The position numbers and the translations under genes are program-made. From the NCBI RefSeq assembly GCF_014196615.1, contig NZ_JACIDY010000001.1, positions 248,001 through 312,000 of the forward strand: a stretch of 64,000 nucleotides of DNA. The letters are read 5' to 3'. This DNA comes from Novosphingobium fluoreni. GTDB lineage: Bacteria > Pseudomonadota > Alphaproteobacteria > Sphingomonadales > Sphingomonadaceae. This document shows, in pieces, positions 25,059 to 32,952 of this stretch (positions within the stretch are counted from its first letter, which is position 1; every line of letters starts with the position of its first letter). The notes beneath the pieces are model-generated. The model was not told where the DNA came from. It saw nothing but the letters and a program-made list of their open reading frames with translations, and made no database searches.

Positions 25059-25685
25059 ATGGAGTTCGATTTCGCGCAAGTCGCCGGTCCCGATCGCTAC
25101 AAGTTGATGAGCGCGGCGATCACCCCGCGCCCGATCGCCTGGCTGACCACGCAATCGCCGGACGGCGTGCGCAACGCCGCGCCATACAGCTTCTTCAACA
25201 TGATGGGCGCCGCCCCGCCGATCGTGGCGATCGGTATCATGCGGCGGCCCGATGGAACCTATAAGGACAGCGGCCAGAACATTCTCGACACCGGCGAATT
25301 CGTGGTGAACCTCGTCAGCGAACGCGATGCCGCAGCCATGAACCTGACGTGCATCGATGCCCCGCCATCCTTCGACGAGATCGACGCCGCCAAGCTGGAG
25401 ACCGCGCCATCCACCAGCATCGCGCCGCCGCGCATCGCATCGGCGCCGGTGTCAATGGAGTGCAAGGTGTTCCAGACGGTGGAGGCGGGCCTTTCGCTGG
25501 TGGTTCTGGGCGAAGTGCTGCGCTTCCACATCGATGATGCGCTGGTCGATGCTGAGCGGCTGCATGTCGATACGCTGGCGATGAACCTGGTGGCGCGGAT
25601 GCACGGCGCCGGGTGGTACACGCGCTGCACGGACTTGTTCCAGATGACGCGCCCGGTCTTTGCCGAGCAAGGCGGCAACACCTAA
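25059..25685 (+). CDS. Flavin reductase-like FMN-binding split-barrel protein
   Basis: A 208-residue protein of the flavin-reductase-like split-barrel family: TPRPIAWLTTQSPDGVRNAAPYSFFN at the N-terminus, TGEFVVNLVSERDAAAMN in the middle, and VLGEVLRFHIDD with a C-terminal aromatic-rich segment. Members bind FMN and supply reduced flavin to monooxygenases or act in other redox steps. It starts 5 bp after the nitrilase stop with GGAG overlapping that stop, so the two are co-translated. No partner monooxygenase is found nearby. It ends 21 bp from the convergent serine-hydrolase-like gene without an obvious terminator. Confidence 0.82.
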   Translation: MEFDFAQVAGPDRYKLMSAAITPRPIAWLTTQSPDGVRNAAPYSFFNMMGAAPPIVAIGIMRRPDGTYKDSGQNILDTGEFVVNLVSERDAAAMNLTCIDAPPSFDEIDAAKLETAPSTSIAPPRIASAPVSMECKVFQTVEAGLSLVVLGEVLRFHIDDALVDAERLHVDTLAMNLVARMHGAGWYTRCTDLFQMTRPVFAEQGGNT

Positions 25686-25706
25686 GAGCGCGCCACCGGG
25701 ATTGCG

Positions 25707-27110
25707 TCAGGGATAGACCGGCGCGTCCCAGGCATCGATGAGCGAAAGTTCAAGATTGCCGATCTTGCCATTGGGCGCGGTGCTGATGCGCAGTTCCACG
25801 GTGCCGCCCTGATAACGCGCGCGATAAATCGCCGCATCGTCGTCCCCCAGCTTCAGCGTCTGGAACAAGGCCACGTCCTGCAACGGGCCCAGCGGCTGGA
25901 GGATGCCCTGGTATTCGGCCAGCGTCTCCCTCAGGTCCAGCGCGGCAAGGTAGGCGAACGCGGTCTTGTCCACCGCGCCCGCCTGGATCGCCGTCAGCAA
26001 CGCGCGCGCCTGGGCGGCATCCGCATTCGGCAAGGGCTGCACTTTGGCTTGCGCCAGGCCAGGCTCGGTGAGCGCAGCGACCTGGCGCGCGATCGCGGCG
26101 GGATCGGCATTGTCACTGTTGGCCAGTACCACCACCGTCAGCGCCGGATCGCGATAGCGGATCGCGAAGGTCTTGAACCCTTGCCAGGCCCCGGCGTGCC
26201 GCCACGCCGCGTGGCCGCCGACGTTCTCCTGAAACCAGCCGGGCCCGTAGGGATAAGTGCCGCCGCTGGCGAGCTGCGCGGGCGCTGCGATCTGCGCCCA
26301 GCTTTCGGGCTTCAACACCTTGCGTGCGAACACGCCTGCGTCCCACGCCGCGTAATCCAGCACTGACAGATAGAGCGATCCATCCGCCGTACTGTTCGCC
26401 GTGGGGGACACCCACTCCGCATTGCGCAAGGTGCCCTCGCGCCATTCGTAGCCCGAAGCGCGATTGGGGACGATGACGATTTCGTCGATCGGCCGCGCCG
26501 TGGCCATGTGCAGCGGCGCGAACACGCGGCGGCGCAGCACGTCGCCGTAGTATTCGCCGGTGACTTTGCGGATCACGAAACCCAGCACGATGTAATCGGC
26601 CCAGCTGAAGCGCCAGCGGGTGCCGGCGGCGAAGTTCAGTTCTTCCTTGCCGATGATCGCCTGCAGCTCGTCATCGGTGTAGTCAGCGCGGAACTCGCCA
26701 TTGGGTGTCGCGGGCAGGCCGGAGGTATGCCACAGCAACTGGCGGATCGTGATCGGCCGCCACTTGCGCGGGGCGTTCGGCAGGTATCGGGCGACGGAGG
26801 CGTCGAGATCGATCTTCCCGTCCTCCACCAGCAACATCGTGGCGACCGCGGTGAACTGCATCCCCAGCGCCCCGGTCTTGAACAGGGTGTCGGGATGGAC
26901 GGGCACGTGATGCTCGATATTGGCCAGCCCAAAGCCCTGCGCCCGCACGATCTGGCCATCGCGCATCACCGCCAGCGCCAGGCCGGTGATGCGCTGGCGC
27001 TGCATCTGCGCGGCCACATAGTCGTCCACAGCATCGGCCTGCGCCGTCACGGAGCCCAAGGCAGCACCCAGAACTGCAAGTCCAGCGATCAGTCGCCACA
27101 ACATTCGCAT
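25707..27110 (-). CDS. Class C beta-lactamase-fold protein with degenerate active site (pseudoenzyme)
   Basis: A 467-residue exported protein with a signal peptide (about 1-25), a serine beta-lactamase/PBP-like domain (26-350) and a C-terminal domain of about 120 residues. The fold is recognisable from LLWHTSGLP, YIVLGFVIRKVTG and the HAG segment of the third motif. The catalytic S-x-x-K reads A81-L-G-M84 in a TGALGMQFTA context, and Y-x-N reads F168-S-W170, so both the nucleophile and its helpers are lost. The reading frame is intact, so this is not an obvious pseudogene. It may bind peptides or cell-wall fragments. It lies 120 bp downstream of the membrane-anchored regulator at 27231 in the same direction. 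Confidence 0.85.
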   Translation of the reverse strand: MRMLWRLIAGLAVLGAALGSVTAQADAVDDYVAAQMQRQRITGLALAVMRDGQIVRAQGFGLANIEHHVPVHPDTLFKTGALGMQFTAVATMLLVEDGKIDLDASVARYLPNAPRKWRPITIRQLLWHTSGLPATPNGEFRADYTDDELQAIIGKEELNFAAGTRWRFSWADYIVLGFVIRKVTGEYYGDVLRRRVFAPLHMATARPIDEIVIVPNRASGYEWREGTLRNAEWVSPTANSTADGSLYLSVLDYAAWDAGVFARKVLKPESWAQIAAPAQLASGGTYPYGPGWFQENVGGHAAWRHAGAWQGFKTFAIRYRDPALTVVVLANSDNADPAAIARQVAALTEPGLAQAKVQPLPNADAAQARALLTAIQAGAVDKTAFAYLAALDLRETLAEYQGILQPLGPLQDVALFQTLKLGDDDAAIYRARYQGGTVELRISTAPNGKIGNLELSLIDAWDAPVYP

Positions 27111-27230
27111 AGCTCGTTCGGTCCTTCGCGCCCGCGCCGGGCGTATAGCATCGGATCTGCTGCCACGCCGGGGACCGGGCGCACGATGGCCGATGCGGCC
27201 AGCTCCTGTTCGAAGCTGGCCAGCACCTTA

Positions 27231-28628
27231 TCAGTTGGCCGCACCGTCCCCTTCGAAATCATCGTTGGGGAAGCGCTGGCTGGGCTTGGACATGTCCCAG
27301 ATGTCTCCCGAACGCAGCGGGCGCGCCAGCAGCAGCTGACCGTTGACGTTGAGGCTGCCCAGCGTGCGCACCTGATACAGCGCTTCGAACCCGTGCCGCC
27401 CACCTGGCACCGCACCGTTCAGCGCGGCCAGCTTTGCCGGATTGGCCGCGTATTCCGCCATCTGGCGCAAGGCCGGATCGCGCGTACCGGCGATCACCAC
27501 GATGTGATTGCCCGATGGCCCGGGCAAGCTGGCGAGATAGCCGAAGTCGCGCCGCGCCATCCGCTCGTCCGCCAGCACCAGCCCACCGTCAGAGCGGAAG
27601 CGCCGCCCGCTGGCGCTGTCGATCAGCTCGTCATACGTCTCGCCCACCTGAAAGCCCGATGCCTGGAACAAGGGGTTGCGCAGCAGCGTGCCAAGACCGC
27701 CCAGCTGGCCAATATACACGATGTCGGACGATTTCAGGATGTCCGGCGTCAGCTGAGACACCGGCAGCAGGCTAAGCTTGCGACCGCTCGTGCGCGTGAT
27801 ATCGCGCAGTGCCTTGTAGACATCGCCCAGTGCGGCCACCGCACTGGACGGCACATAGCGCTTGTCGCTGTCGGTGATGCGCGCCCGCTCTTCCGGCCGC
27901 GCCATCAGATAGAGGTCCAGATCCTCGCGCGCGTTGATCGCGGGATTGCGGATCAGGCGCGGCGCACCGGCTTCGCCGTCGGGCTTCTCGCCGTAGAGGT
28001 AATAGTCGCCCATCACCACCGTCACCGGGCGCGAGTCCGTCGCCAGGGGCCCCCACAGCGTGGTAGCCACCACCGCAGGCGCTTCCGCCGCAACGTCACG
28101 CCGGGCATAGCCCCACCAGACCAGCGCATTGAGCGCCAGGCCCGCCACGACCAGACCGACGAACCACCACCACCGCCGCCGCGGGTCTTGCGGCTTGCCA
28201 TCCGCATCCGGCACCACCTCCGCCGCGACCGGGCCGGCGTCCTCCGGCTCTTCCTCCAGCATCAGCGCATATTCGCCCTTGGGGATGAACAGGCGCGGCC
28301 CCGCCATATCGGCCTGCGACAGCTCCAGCGACTTGCGCAGGCGATGCACATAGACCCGGACCGTCGCGTCCTGTGGGCCATCCACGGTGGGCCCGATCGA
28401 GAACGCCTCGTTGGCGATCTCCATTTCGCTGGGCGGGCGGCCCTCCAGCGTGCGCGCCAGCAGGAAGTCGAACAGGCGCAGCAGCTTGTCCGAACGCTTG
28501 GTGCCGATCGTGGCCCGAACGCGCCGCGCCTGCACGGTCAGCAGCTCGCGCCGATCGTCCTGGCCGGTTTTCAGTGGCTTGTGCGCCGGGTCCGATGGAT
28601 CTTCAGGAGAGGCGAACTCATTCTGCAT
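27231..28628 (-). CDS. Membrane-anchored winged-helix regulator (ToxR-like topology), copy 2
   Basis: A 465-residue paralogue of the protein at 20065-21369. The winged helix spans about 45-124 (VRVYVHRLRKSLEL, RLFIPKGEYALML), one membrane helix lies at about 153-173 after a WWW run, and the periplasmic domain shares DIVYIGQLGGLG, NPLF, SGRRFRSD, RDFGYLAS, NHIVVIAG, FEALYQVRT and RPLRSG with copy 1. The start is uncertain: the ATG at 28628 is used here, a TTG at 28649 is the other choice, and neither has a strong ribosome binding site. It is divergent from the DUF6644 pair and upstream of the beta-lactamase-fold pseudoenzyme, which it may control. Ligand unknown. Confidence 0.78.
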   Translation of the reverse strand: MQNEFASPEDPSDPAHKPLKTGQDDRRELLTVQARRVRATIGTKRSDKLLRLFDFLLARTLEGRPPSEMEIANEAFSIGPTVDGPQDATVRVYVHRLRKSLELSQADMAGPRLFIPKGEYALMLEEEPEDAGPVAAEVVPDADGKPQDPRRRWWWFVGLVVAGLALNALVWWGYARRDVAAEAPAVVATTLWGPLATDSRPVTVVMGDYYLYGEKPDGEAGAPRLIRNPAINAREDLDLYLMARPEERARITDSDKRYVPSSAVAALGDVYKALRDITRTSGRKLSLLPVSQLTPDILKSSDIVYIGQLGGLGTLLRNPLFQASGFQVGETYDELIDSASGRRFRSDGGLVLADERMARRDFGYLASLPGPSGNHIVVIAGTRDPALRQMAEYAANPAKLAALNGAVPGGRHGFEALYQVRTLGSLNVNGQLLLARPLRSGDIWDMSKPSQRFPNDDFEGDGAAN

Positions 28629-28886
28629 ATTGTTGCGTATCACTAACAATCGGTGCGATCACCCTTCATCTTTCCTCATCGTCATCGACAATGCCCCACG
28701 ACGCCATAAGCGCCGGATGCAGCGTGTTTCCTATCGCGATGTTGCGGTATCGAACCGTTTCAAAATATCGCCGCCCGCGATTTTGCTTCACCCCTCAACC
28801 ACTCCCGCCCGGCGATTCATGCTCTTTTTTGGGAAAGCGCAGCCCGGGCGACCGCCATCCCGCACCATCTCGAGAAAGATCACAAC

Positions 28887-29372
28887 ATGTCCCTCGAAAG
28901 CTTTGGAAACTGGCTCTACGACACTTCGGTCAGCACCGGCCTGCGCGAAGTGACGTGGATCATTCCCACGGTCCAAAGCGTCCACATCCTGGCGATCGCC
29001 ATCGTCGTCGGCTCCGCGCTGATCTCCGACTTGCGGCTGGCCGGCGTGCTGGCGACGGACGAAAGCCCTTCGGCGGTGGTGCGCCGCTACCTGCCGTGGA
29101 TGTGGGTGGCGCTGATCGTGCTGCTCGCCACGGGCACGATCATGGTCGTTGCCGAACCCAGCCGCACGCTGACCAATACGCTGTTCTGGGCCAAGATGGC
29201 GCTGGTGCTGCTGGCGTTCGCCCTCACCCTGTTCTTCCGCAAGCCGCTGCTGAACCCGGCCTTCCGCCTGGAGCATGCCGGCTGGGCCGCGATGGTGAAA
29301 CCGGCGGCGTGGATTTCGCTCAGCGTTTGGGTGGCGGTGATCTTCTGCGGGCGGTGGATCGCCTACACCTGA
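28887..29372 (+). CDS. DUF6644-like integral membrane protein, copy 1
   Basis: A 161-residue protein with about four membrane helices. The first helix contains SVHILAIAIVVGSALISDLRLAG and the last ends in FCGRWIAYT, both matched by the next gene (SLHVLAITLVFGT, DLRLLGY, FFGRWIGFT), so they are tandem paralogues. The conserved histidine in the first helix and basic residues at helix ends resemble features of DUF6644 proteins and of haem-binding membrane proteins, but no function is known. It is divergent from the membrane-anchored regulator. The start ATG at 28887 follows GAGAAAGATC, a moderate ribosome binding site. Confidence 0.7.
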   Translation: MSLESFGNWLYDTSVSTGLREVTWIIPTVQSVHILAIAIVVGSALISDLRLAGVLATDESPSAVVRRYLPWMWVALIVLLATGTIMVVAEPSRTLTNTLFWAKMALVLLAFALTLFFRKPLLNPAFRLEHAGWAAMVKPAAWISLSVWVAVIFCGRWIAYT

Positions 29373-29415
29373 CGCGAACCCCGCCGACAACGACAGCAAA
29401 CAAGAGGGGCCTGCC

Positions 29416-29916
29416 ATGACCTTGGACATTTTTCTTCAGCAACTTTACGATTCCTCGCTCGCCGCCACGATCCGCGAGAACACCAGCGCCTTTCCCTGGC
29501 TGGAATCGCTGCACGTGCTGGCGATCACGCTGGTGTTCGGCACGATCTGCATCGTCGACCTGCGGCTGCTGGGCTATGCCTCGCACCGGCGCGGGGCGCG
29601 CCAGCTGATCGCGGAATTGCTGCCCTATACCTGGGTGGCCTTTGCCGGCGCGGTGATCACCGGCGCGCTGCTGTTCACCTCTAACGCGGTGGCTTACGCC
29701 GCCAACGCGCAGTTCCAGTGGAAGATGATCGCAATCGTCGCCGCCGGGATCAACATGGGGATCTTCCACATGACCGCGCACCGCCGCATCGTCGAATGGG
29801 ATGATGCGCTGCCCCCACCGATGGCCGCCCGGCTCGCCGGCGCATCCTCGCTGCTGTTGTGGGTGCTGGTGATCTTCTTCGGGCGCTGGATCGGCTTCAC
29901 GCTCTCGATTTTCTGA
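29416..29916 (+). CDS. DUF6644-like integral membrane protein, copy 2
   Basis: A 166-residue tandem paralogue of the previous gene, 43 bp downstream and preceded by AGAGGGG. It keeps the helix-1 histidine (LESLHVLAIT), the D-L-R-L motif, P-Y-T-W in the second helix and the GRWIGF ending. A third helix adds HMTAHRR, with extra histidines that could coordinate a cofactor. Because both copies keep the same residues, they may act as a heterodimer in the inner membrane. No enzymatic domain is recognised. It ends 38 bp from the convergent AraC-type regulator. Confidence 0.7.
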   Translation: MTLDIFLQQLYDSSLAATIRENTSAFPWLESLHVLAITLVFGTICIVDLRLLGYASHRRGARQLIAELLPYTWVAFAGAVITGALLFTSNAVAYAANAQFQWKMIAIVAAGINMGIFHMTAHRRIVEWDDALPPPMAARLAGASSLLLWVLVIFFGRWIGFTLSIF

Positions 29917-29953
29917 GTGCGCGGGCGGGGTGCATCCGCAACCGATCCGCCCC

Positions 29954-31105
29954 TCACTCCGGCTTGCGGGCAAAGCGCCCGGGAGAGACCCCCGTCCATT
30001 CCTTGAACGCGCGTGAGAAGGTGGCCGTGTCGGAGTAGCCCAGCTGCTCGGCGGCCACGGAAAGCGGCACGTCCGGTGCCTCCAGGATCGCACGGGCACG
30101 GGCCTGGCGGGCGCGTTGCAGGATGGTGCGGTACGATGTGCCCTCCTCCATCAAGCGCCGCCGGAACGACCGGCCAGACATGTTCAGTTCCGCCGCGATC
30201 GAATCGCAATCGACGTGGGTGCGCCCCAGCCGGCGCATGATCGCATCCTCGGCCTGCGCCACGAAGTCCTTCGCCGCCGTCGTCTCCGGGCCCATCAGGT
30301 CCAGCAGGTGGCATTCCAGGATCGCCTTCAGCTTCAGGTCTTCCTGCGGCGTCGCGCCGGAGAACGGGCGGTCCAGATCCTCGTCCGCGATGACCAGCGC
30401 ATTGGCCACCTGGTTGCCCAGCACCCGCGCGCGGAAAAACCGGGAGAGCGCGTCCTCACGCCCGGCGATCGGGTGTTCCAGGTGGACTTCGGCGGGGCAC
30501 CATTTGGGCGAAGTCAGCTGGCGGATCAGAGTGACGAACCCGCCGACCACGAACTCCGCATCCTGCCGCCGTGGCCAGATCGCCGGGTCCTCGATACGAT
30601 AGCTGTAGATCGTATGATCGCCTTGCGACCGGGCCTCCAGCATCGTGCGGGTCTGCCAGCGGCCCTGGAACAGCGCCATGGTTTCCAGCGCGGCACGCAC
30701 GGTGCCGGCGGCGCGCAGCAGCGGCTGGAACGGGCCCAGCTCAGCCAACCCGAAGCCCGATCCCATCTCCAGCCCCAGGTTCGGGCGCTTCAGCCGCTCC
30801 GCCGCATGTTCCAGCAAGGCGATATAGCGATGCAGCGGGGCGCGTTCATACGGCGTATTCAATTGCGAACGATAGAACCCGTGTTCGCGCAGCAAGGTGT
30901 CCATCCGGCCGTCACCGGGCGGAACGGCATTGCACAGCGCCTGCAGGAACAGCAGCCGGATCGTCGCCTGCTCACCCGTTTCGGCAGGTCCGCCGCGCTC
31001 TTCCTGCCCGCTGCCATCTTGCGGATGCGGCACCGAATTTGGGTCCAACCTCTTACACCCTTTCGCCACTGGCCGACTTTGCAAATGCCCATACCAGCTC
31101 TGCAA
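29954..31105 (-). CDS. AraC-family transcriptional regulator with arabinose-binding-type N-terminal domain
   Basis: A protein of up to 383 residues. The C-terminal hundred residues form a double helix-turn-helix of AraC type: CDSIAAELNMSGRSFRRRLMEEGTSYRTIL and VPLSVAAEQLGYSDTATFSRAFKEWTGVSPGRFA. The N-terminal part matches the AraC-type arabinose-binding-like domain (PF12625 type) with FGLAELGPFQPLLRAAGTVRAALE. The first 45 residues look dispensable and the true start may be internal; no candidate has a clear ribosome binding site, so the longest frame is given. It diverges from the ornithine cyclodeaminase-like gene 166 bp away, which makes the amine-oxidation trio its most likely target. 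Confidence 0.85.
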   Translation of the reverse strand: MQSWYGHLQSRPVAKGCKRLDPNSVPHPQDGSGQEERGGPAETGEQATIRLLFLQALCNAVPPGDGRMDTLLREHGFYRSQLNTPYERAPLHRYIALLEHAAERLKRPNLGLEMGSGFGLAELGPFQPLLRAAGTVRAALETMALFQGRWQTRTMLEARSQGDHTIYSYRIEDPAIWPRRQDAEFVVGGFVTLIRQLTSPKWCPAEVHLEHPIAGREDALSRFFRARVLGNQVANALVIADEDLDRPFSGATPQEDLKLKAILECHLLDLMGPETTAAKDFVAQAEDAIMRRLGRTHVDCDSIAAELNMSGRSFRRRLMEEGTSYRTILQRARQARARAILEAPDVPLSVAAEQLGYSDTATFSRAFKEWTGVSPGRFARKPE

Positions 31106-31271
31106 TGGTCGATTTGCGCCCCATCGAAGACATCGCCTTCACACCGGGACAGACGTCTACCGCCAGGGATGCGCAAGGCTTCGTGAACCCGGCACCAGCC
31201 TATGGGGGAAGAACAAGCATGCGCTACGGCATCGTCATCGGGACTGCAACATGGTCCGCAGGTCCCGGCCA

Positions 31272-32465
31272 ATGAGCCAGGCCGACGATACCGTGATGGT
31301 ACACAATGCCACAGCGCCCGCAGATGACATGGCGCCGCTGCCGCGCATCGATTTCCTCTACTTGTCAGAGCCGGACATGATCCGCGCCGGGGTGACCGAC
31401 ATGGCCGCCTGCATCGATGCGATCGAGGATATGTTCGCGCTGCTGTGGCGCGGCGATTATCGCATGGCGGGCGGAAACAATAACTCGCACGGCGCAATCG
31501 TCATGTTCCCGGACGAATCGCCGTTCCCCGATATGCCGACCTCCACGGTCGACCGCCGATTCATGGCGATGCCCGCCTATCTGGGCGGCCAGTTCCGCAC
31601 CGCCGGCATGAAGTGGTACGGCTCCAACATCGCCAACCGCGACAAGGGCCTGCCGCGCTCCATCCTGACGTTCGTGCTGAACGATGCGGATACCGGCGCG
31701 CCGCTGGCATTCATGTCCGCCAACCTGCTTTCCGCCTATCGCACCGGCGCGGTACCCGGCGTGGGCGCGCGGCATCTGGCGCGCCCGGATTCCAAGGTCA
31801 TCGGCATCCTCGGCCCCGGCGTGATGGCCCGCACTTCGCTGCAGGCGTTCATGGCCACCTGCCCGCAGATCGAGACGATCAAGGTGATGGGCCGTGGCCG
31901 CGCGAACCTCGATGCGTTCACCGCCTGGGTCGCCGAAACCTATCCGCAGCTGACGGTCCGCACCGTGGAGACCGCCGAAGAGATCGTGCGCGATTCCGAT
32001 ATCGTCACCTTCTGCGCCTCGGTGGCGACGGGCGATCCCTCGATCTACCCCACCGTCCGGCGCGAGTGGGTGGCGCCCGGCACGTTCCTGGCGATGCCCG
32101 CGCCCTGCAACATCGACGATGGCATGGCCGCGCCCGATATCCGCAAGGTGCTGGACAATACCGGCCTGTACGAAGCCTATCTGGAAGAACTGCCCGTCCC
32201 GCGCCACCGGTTCGTGCCCGCCGTGGGCGTCAAGTTCCTGGACCTGGTGGAAGAAGGCACGCTGGACAAGGCCAGTCTTGAAGACCTTGGCGCGATCGTC
32301 GCGGGCGATACGCCCGGCCGCACCCACGACGATGAGATCATCATCCTGTCGGTCGGCGGCATGGCGGTGGAGGACGTGGCCTGGGGCACGATCGTCTATC
32401 GCAATGCCCTGCGCGACGGGATCGGCGTGAAGCTCAACCTCTGGGACGCTCCGGCGCTGCGCTGA
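31272..32465 (+). CDS. Ornithine cyclodeaminase/mu-crystallin-family protein (tyramine oxidase subunit B-like)
   Basis: A 397-residue member of the ornithine cyclodeaminase family with the dinucleotide-binding GILGPGVMAR and the ANLLSAYRTGAVPGVGARHLA core. An N-terminal extension, the conserved KWYGSNIANRDKGLPRSI and the C-terminal SVGGMAVEDVAWG suggest the subgroup that databases label tyramine oxidase subunit B, rather than true ornithine cyclodeaminases. Members reduce imines or remove ammonia using NAD(P). The start ATG at 31272 is the first consistent with family length. It is followed by a Rid-family gene and an FAD oxidoreductase in the same direction, so amine or amino acid oxidation is the likely context. 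Confidence 0.8.
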   Translation: MSQADDTVMVHNATAPADDMAPLPRIDFLYLSEPDMIRAGVTDMAACIDAIEDMFALLWRGDYRMAGGNNNSHGAIVMFPDESPFPDMPTSTVDRRFMAMPAYLGGQFRTAGMKWYGSNIANRDKGLPRSILTFVLNDADTGAPLAFMSANLLSAYRTGAVPGVGARHLARPDSKVIGILGPGVMARTSLQAFMATCPQIETIKVMGRGRANLDAFTAWVAETYPQLTVRTVETAEEIVRDSDIVTFCASVATGDPSIYPTVRREWVAPGTFLAMPAPCNIDDGMAAPDIRKVLDNTGLYEAYLEELPVPRHRFVPAVGVKFLDLVEEGTLDKASLEDLGAIVAGDTPGRTHDDEIIILSVGGMAVEDVAWGTIVYRNALRDGIGVKLNLWDAPALR

Positions 32466-32515
32466 GCCGCGCTAACCGCGTCCTAACCCCCTCTTATCGA
32501 CATGACAGGATACCC

Positions 32516-32938
32516 ATGACCGACGTCGTCAAAGTGAAAACCGGCAACAAGTTCGAAGAACACGGCAGCTATTCCCGCCTGGTCGCGGTGGACAACCTAA
32601 TCTTCGTATCCAACACCGCCGGTCGCAATCCGCGCACCAAGCTGATCCCGGAAGACCTGACCGAGCAGACCCTGCAAGTGCTCAGCAACATCGAAACGGC
32701 GCTCGCCTCGGTCGATGCGGTGCTGGCCGATGTCGTCGCCGCGCGCGTCTTCGTGCAATTTCCCGAGCATGTGGAAACCGTAATGACCGCCTATGGCGAG
32801 CGGATGCGCGGCATCAATCCCACGCTGACGATGACGTGCCCGCCGCTCGGCTCCACCGAATACAAGGTGGAGATCGAGGTGACCGCGTATCGCGGCGCGT
32901 CCAAGGCGAACGTGCGCGAACTGCAGATCACGCTCTGA
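32516..32938 (+). CDS. RidA/YjgF-family protein without the catalytic arginine
   Basis: A 140-residue Rid-fold protein: YSRLVAVDNLIFVSNTAG, EQTLQVLSNIETALASVDAVLADVV and EYKVEIEVTAYR fit the trimeric YjgF/RidA fold. The position of the arginine needed for 2-imino acid deamination (PARS-V in RidA) reads NPTLTM, so this belongs to a Rid subgroup lacking that residue and may not be an imine deaminase. The gene lies between the ornithine cyclodeaminase-like and FAD oxidoreductase genes, 50 bp and 14 bp away, and is probably in one transcript. Such Rid proteins commonly accompany amine and heterocycle degradation genes, which fits here. Confidence 0.85.
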   Translation: MTDVVKVKTGNKFEEHGSYSRLVAVDNLIFVSNTAGRNPRTKLIPEDLTEQTLQVLSNIETALASVDAVLADVVAARVFVQFPEHVETVMTAYGERMRGINPTLTMTCPPLGSTEYKVEIEVTAYRGASKANVRELQITL

Positions 32939-32952
32939 CACGAACGACCGCC

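Noticed and set aside
26508..28646. A 712-codon plus-strand open frame opposite the serine-hydrolase-like and regulator genes
   Set aside because: It covers two recognisable minus-strand genes plus their gap, has shadow-like composition and no motif.
29917..29953. Terminator between the DUF6644 pair and the AraC gene
   Set aside because: Only a 6-bp GGGCGG/CCGCCC pairing over a long loop is present and it reaches into the AraC gene; no T-run.
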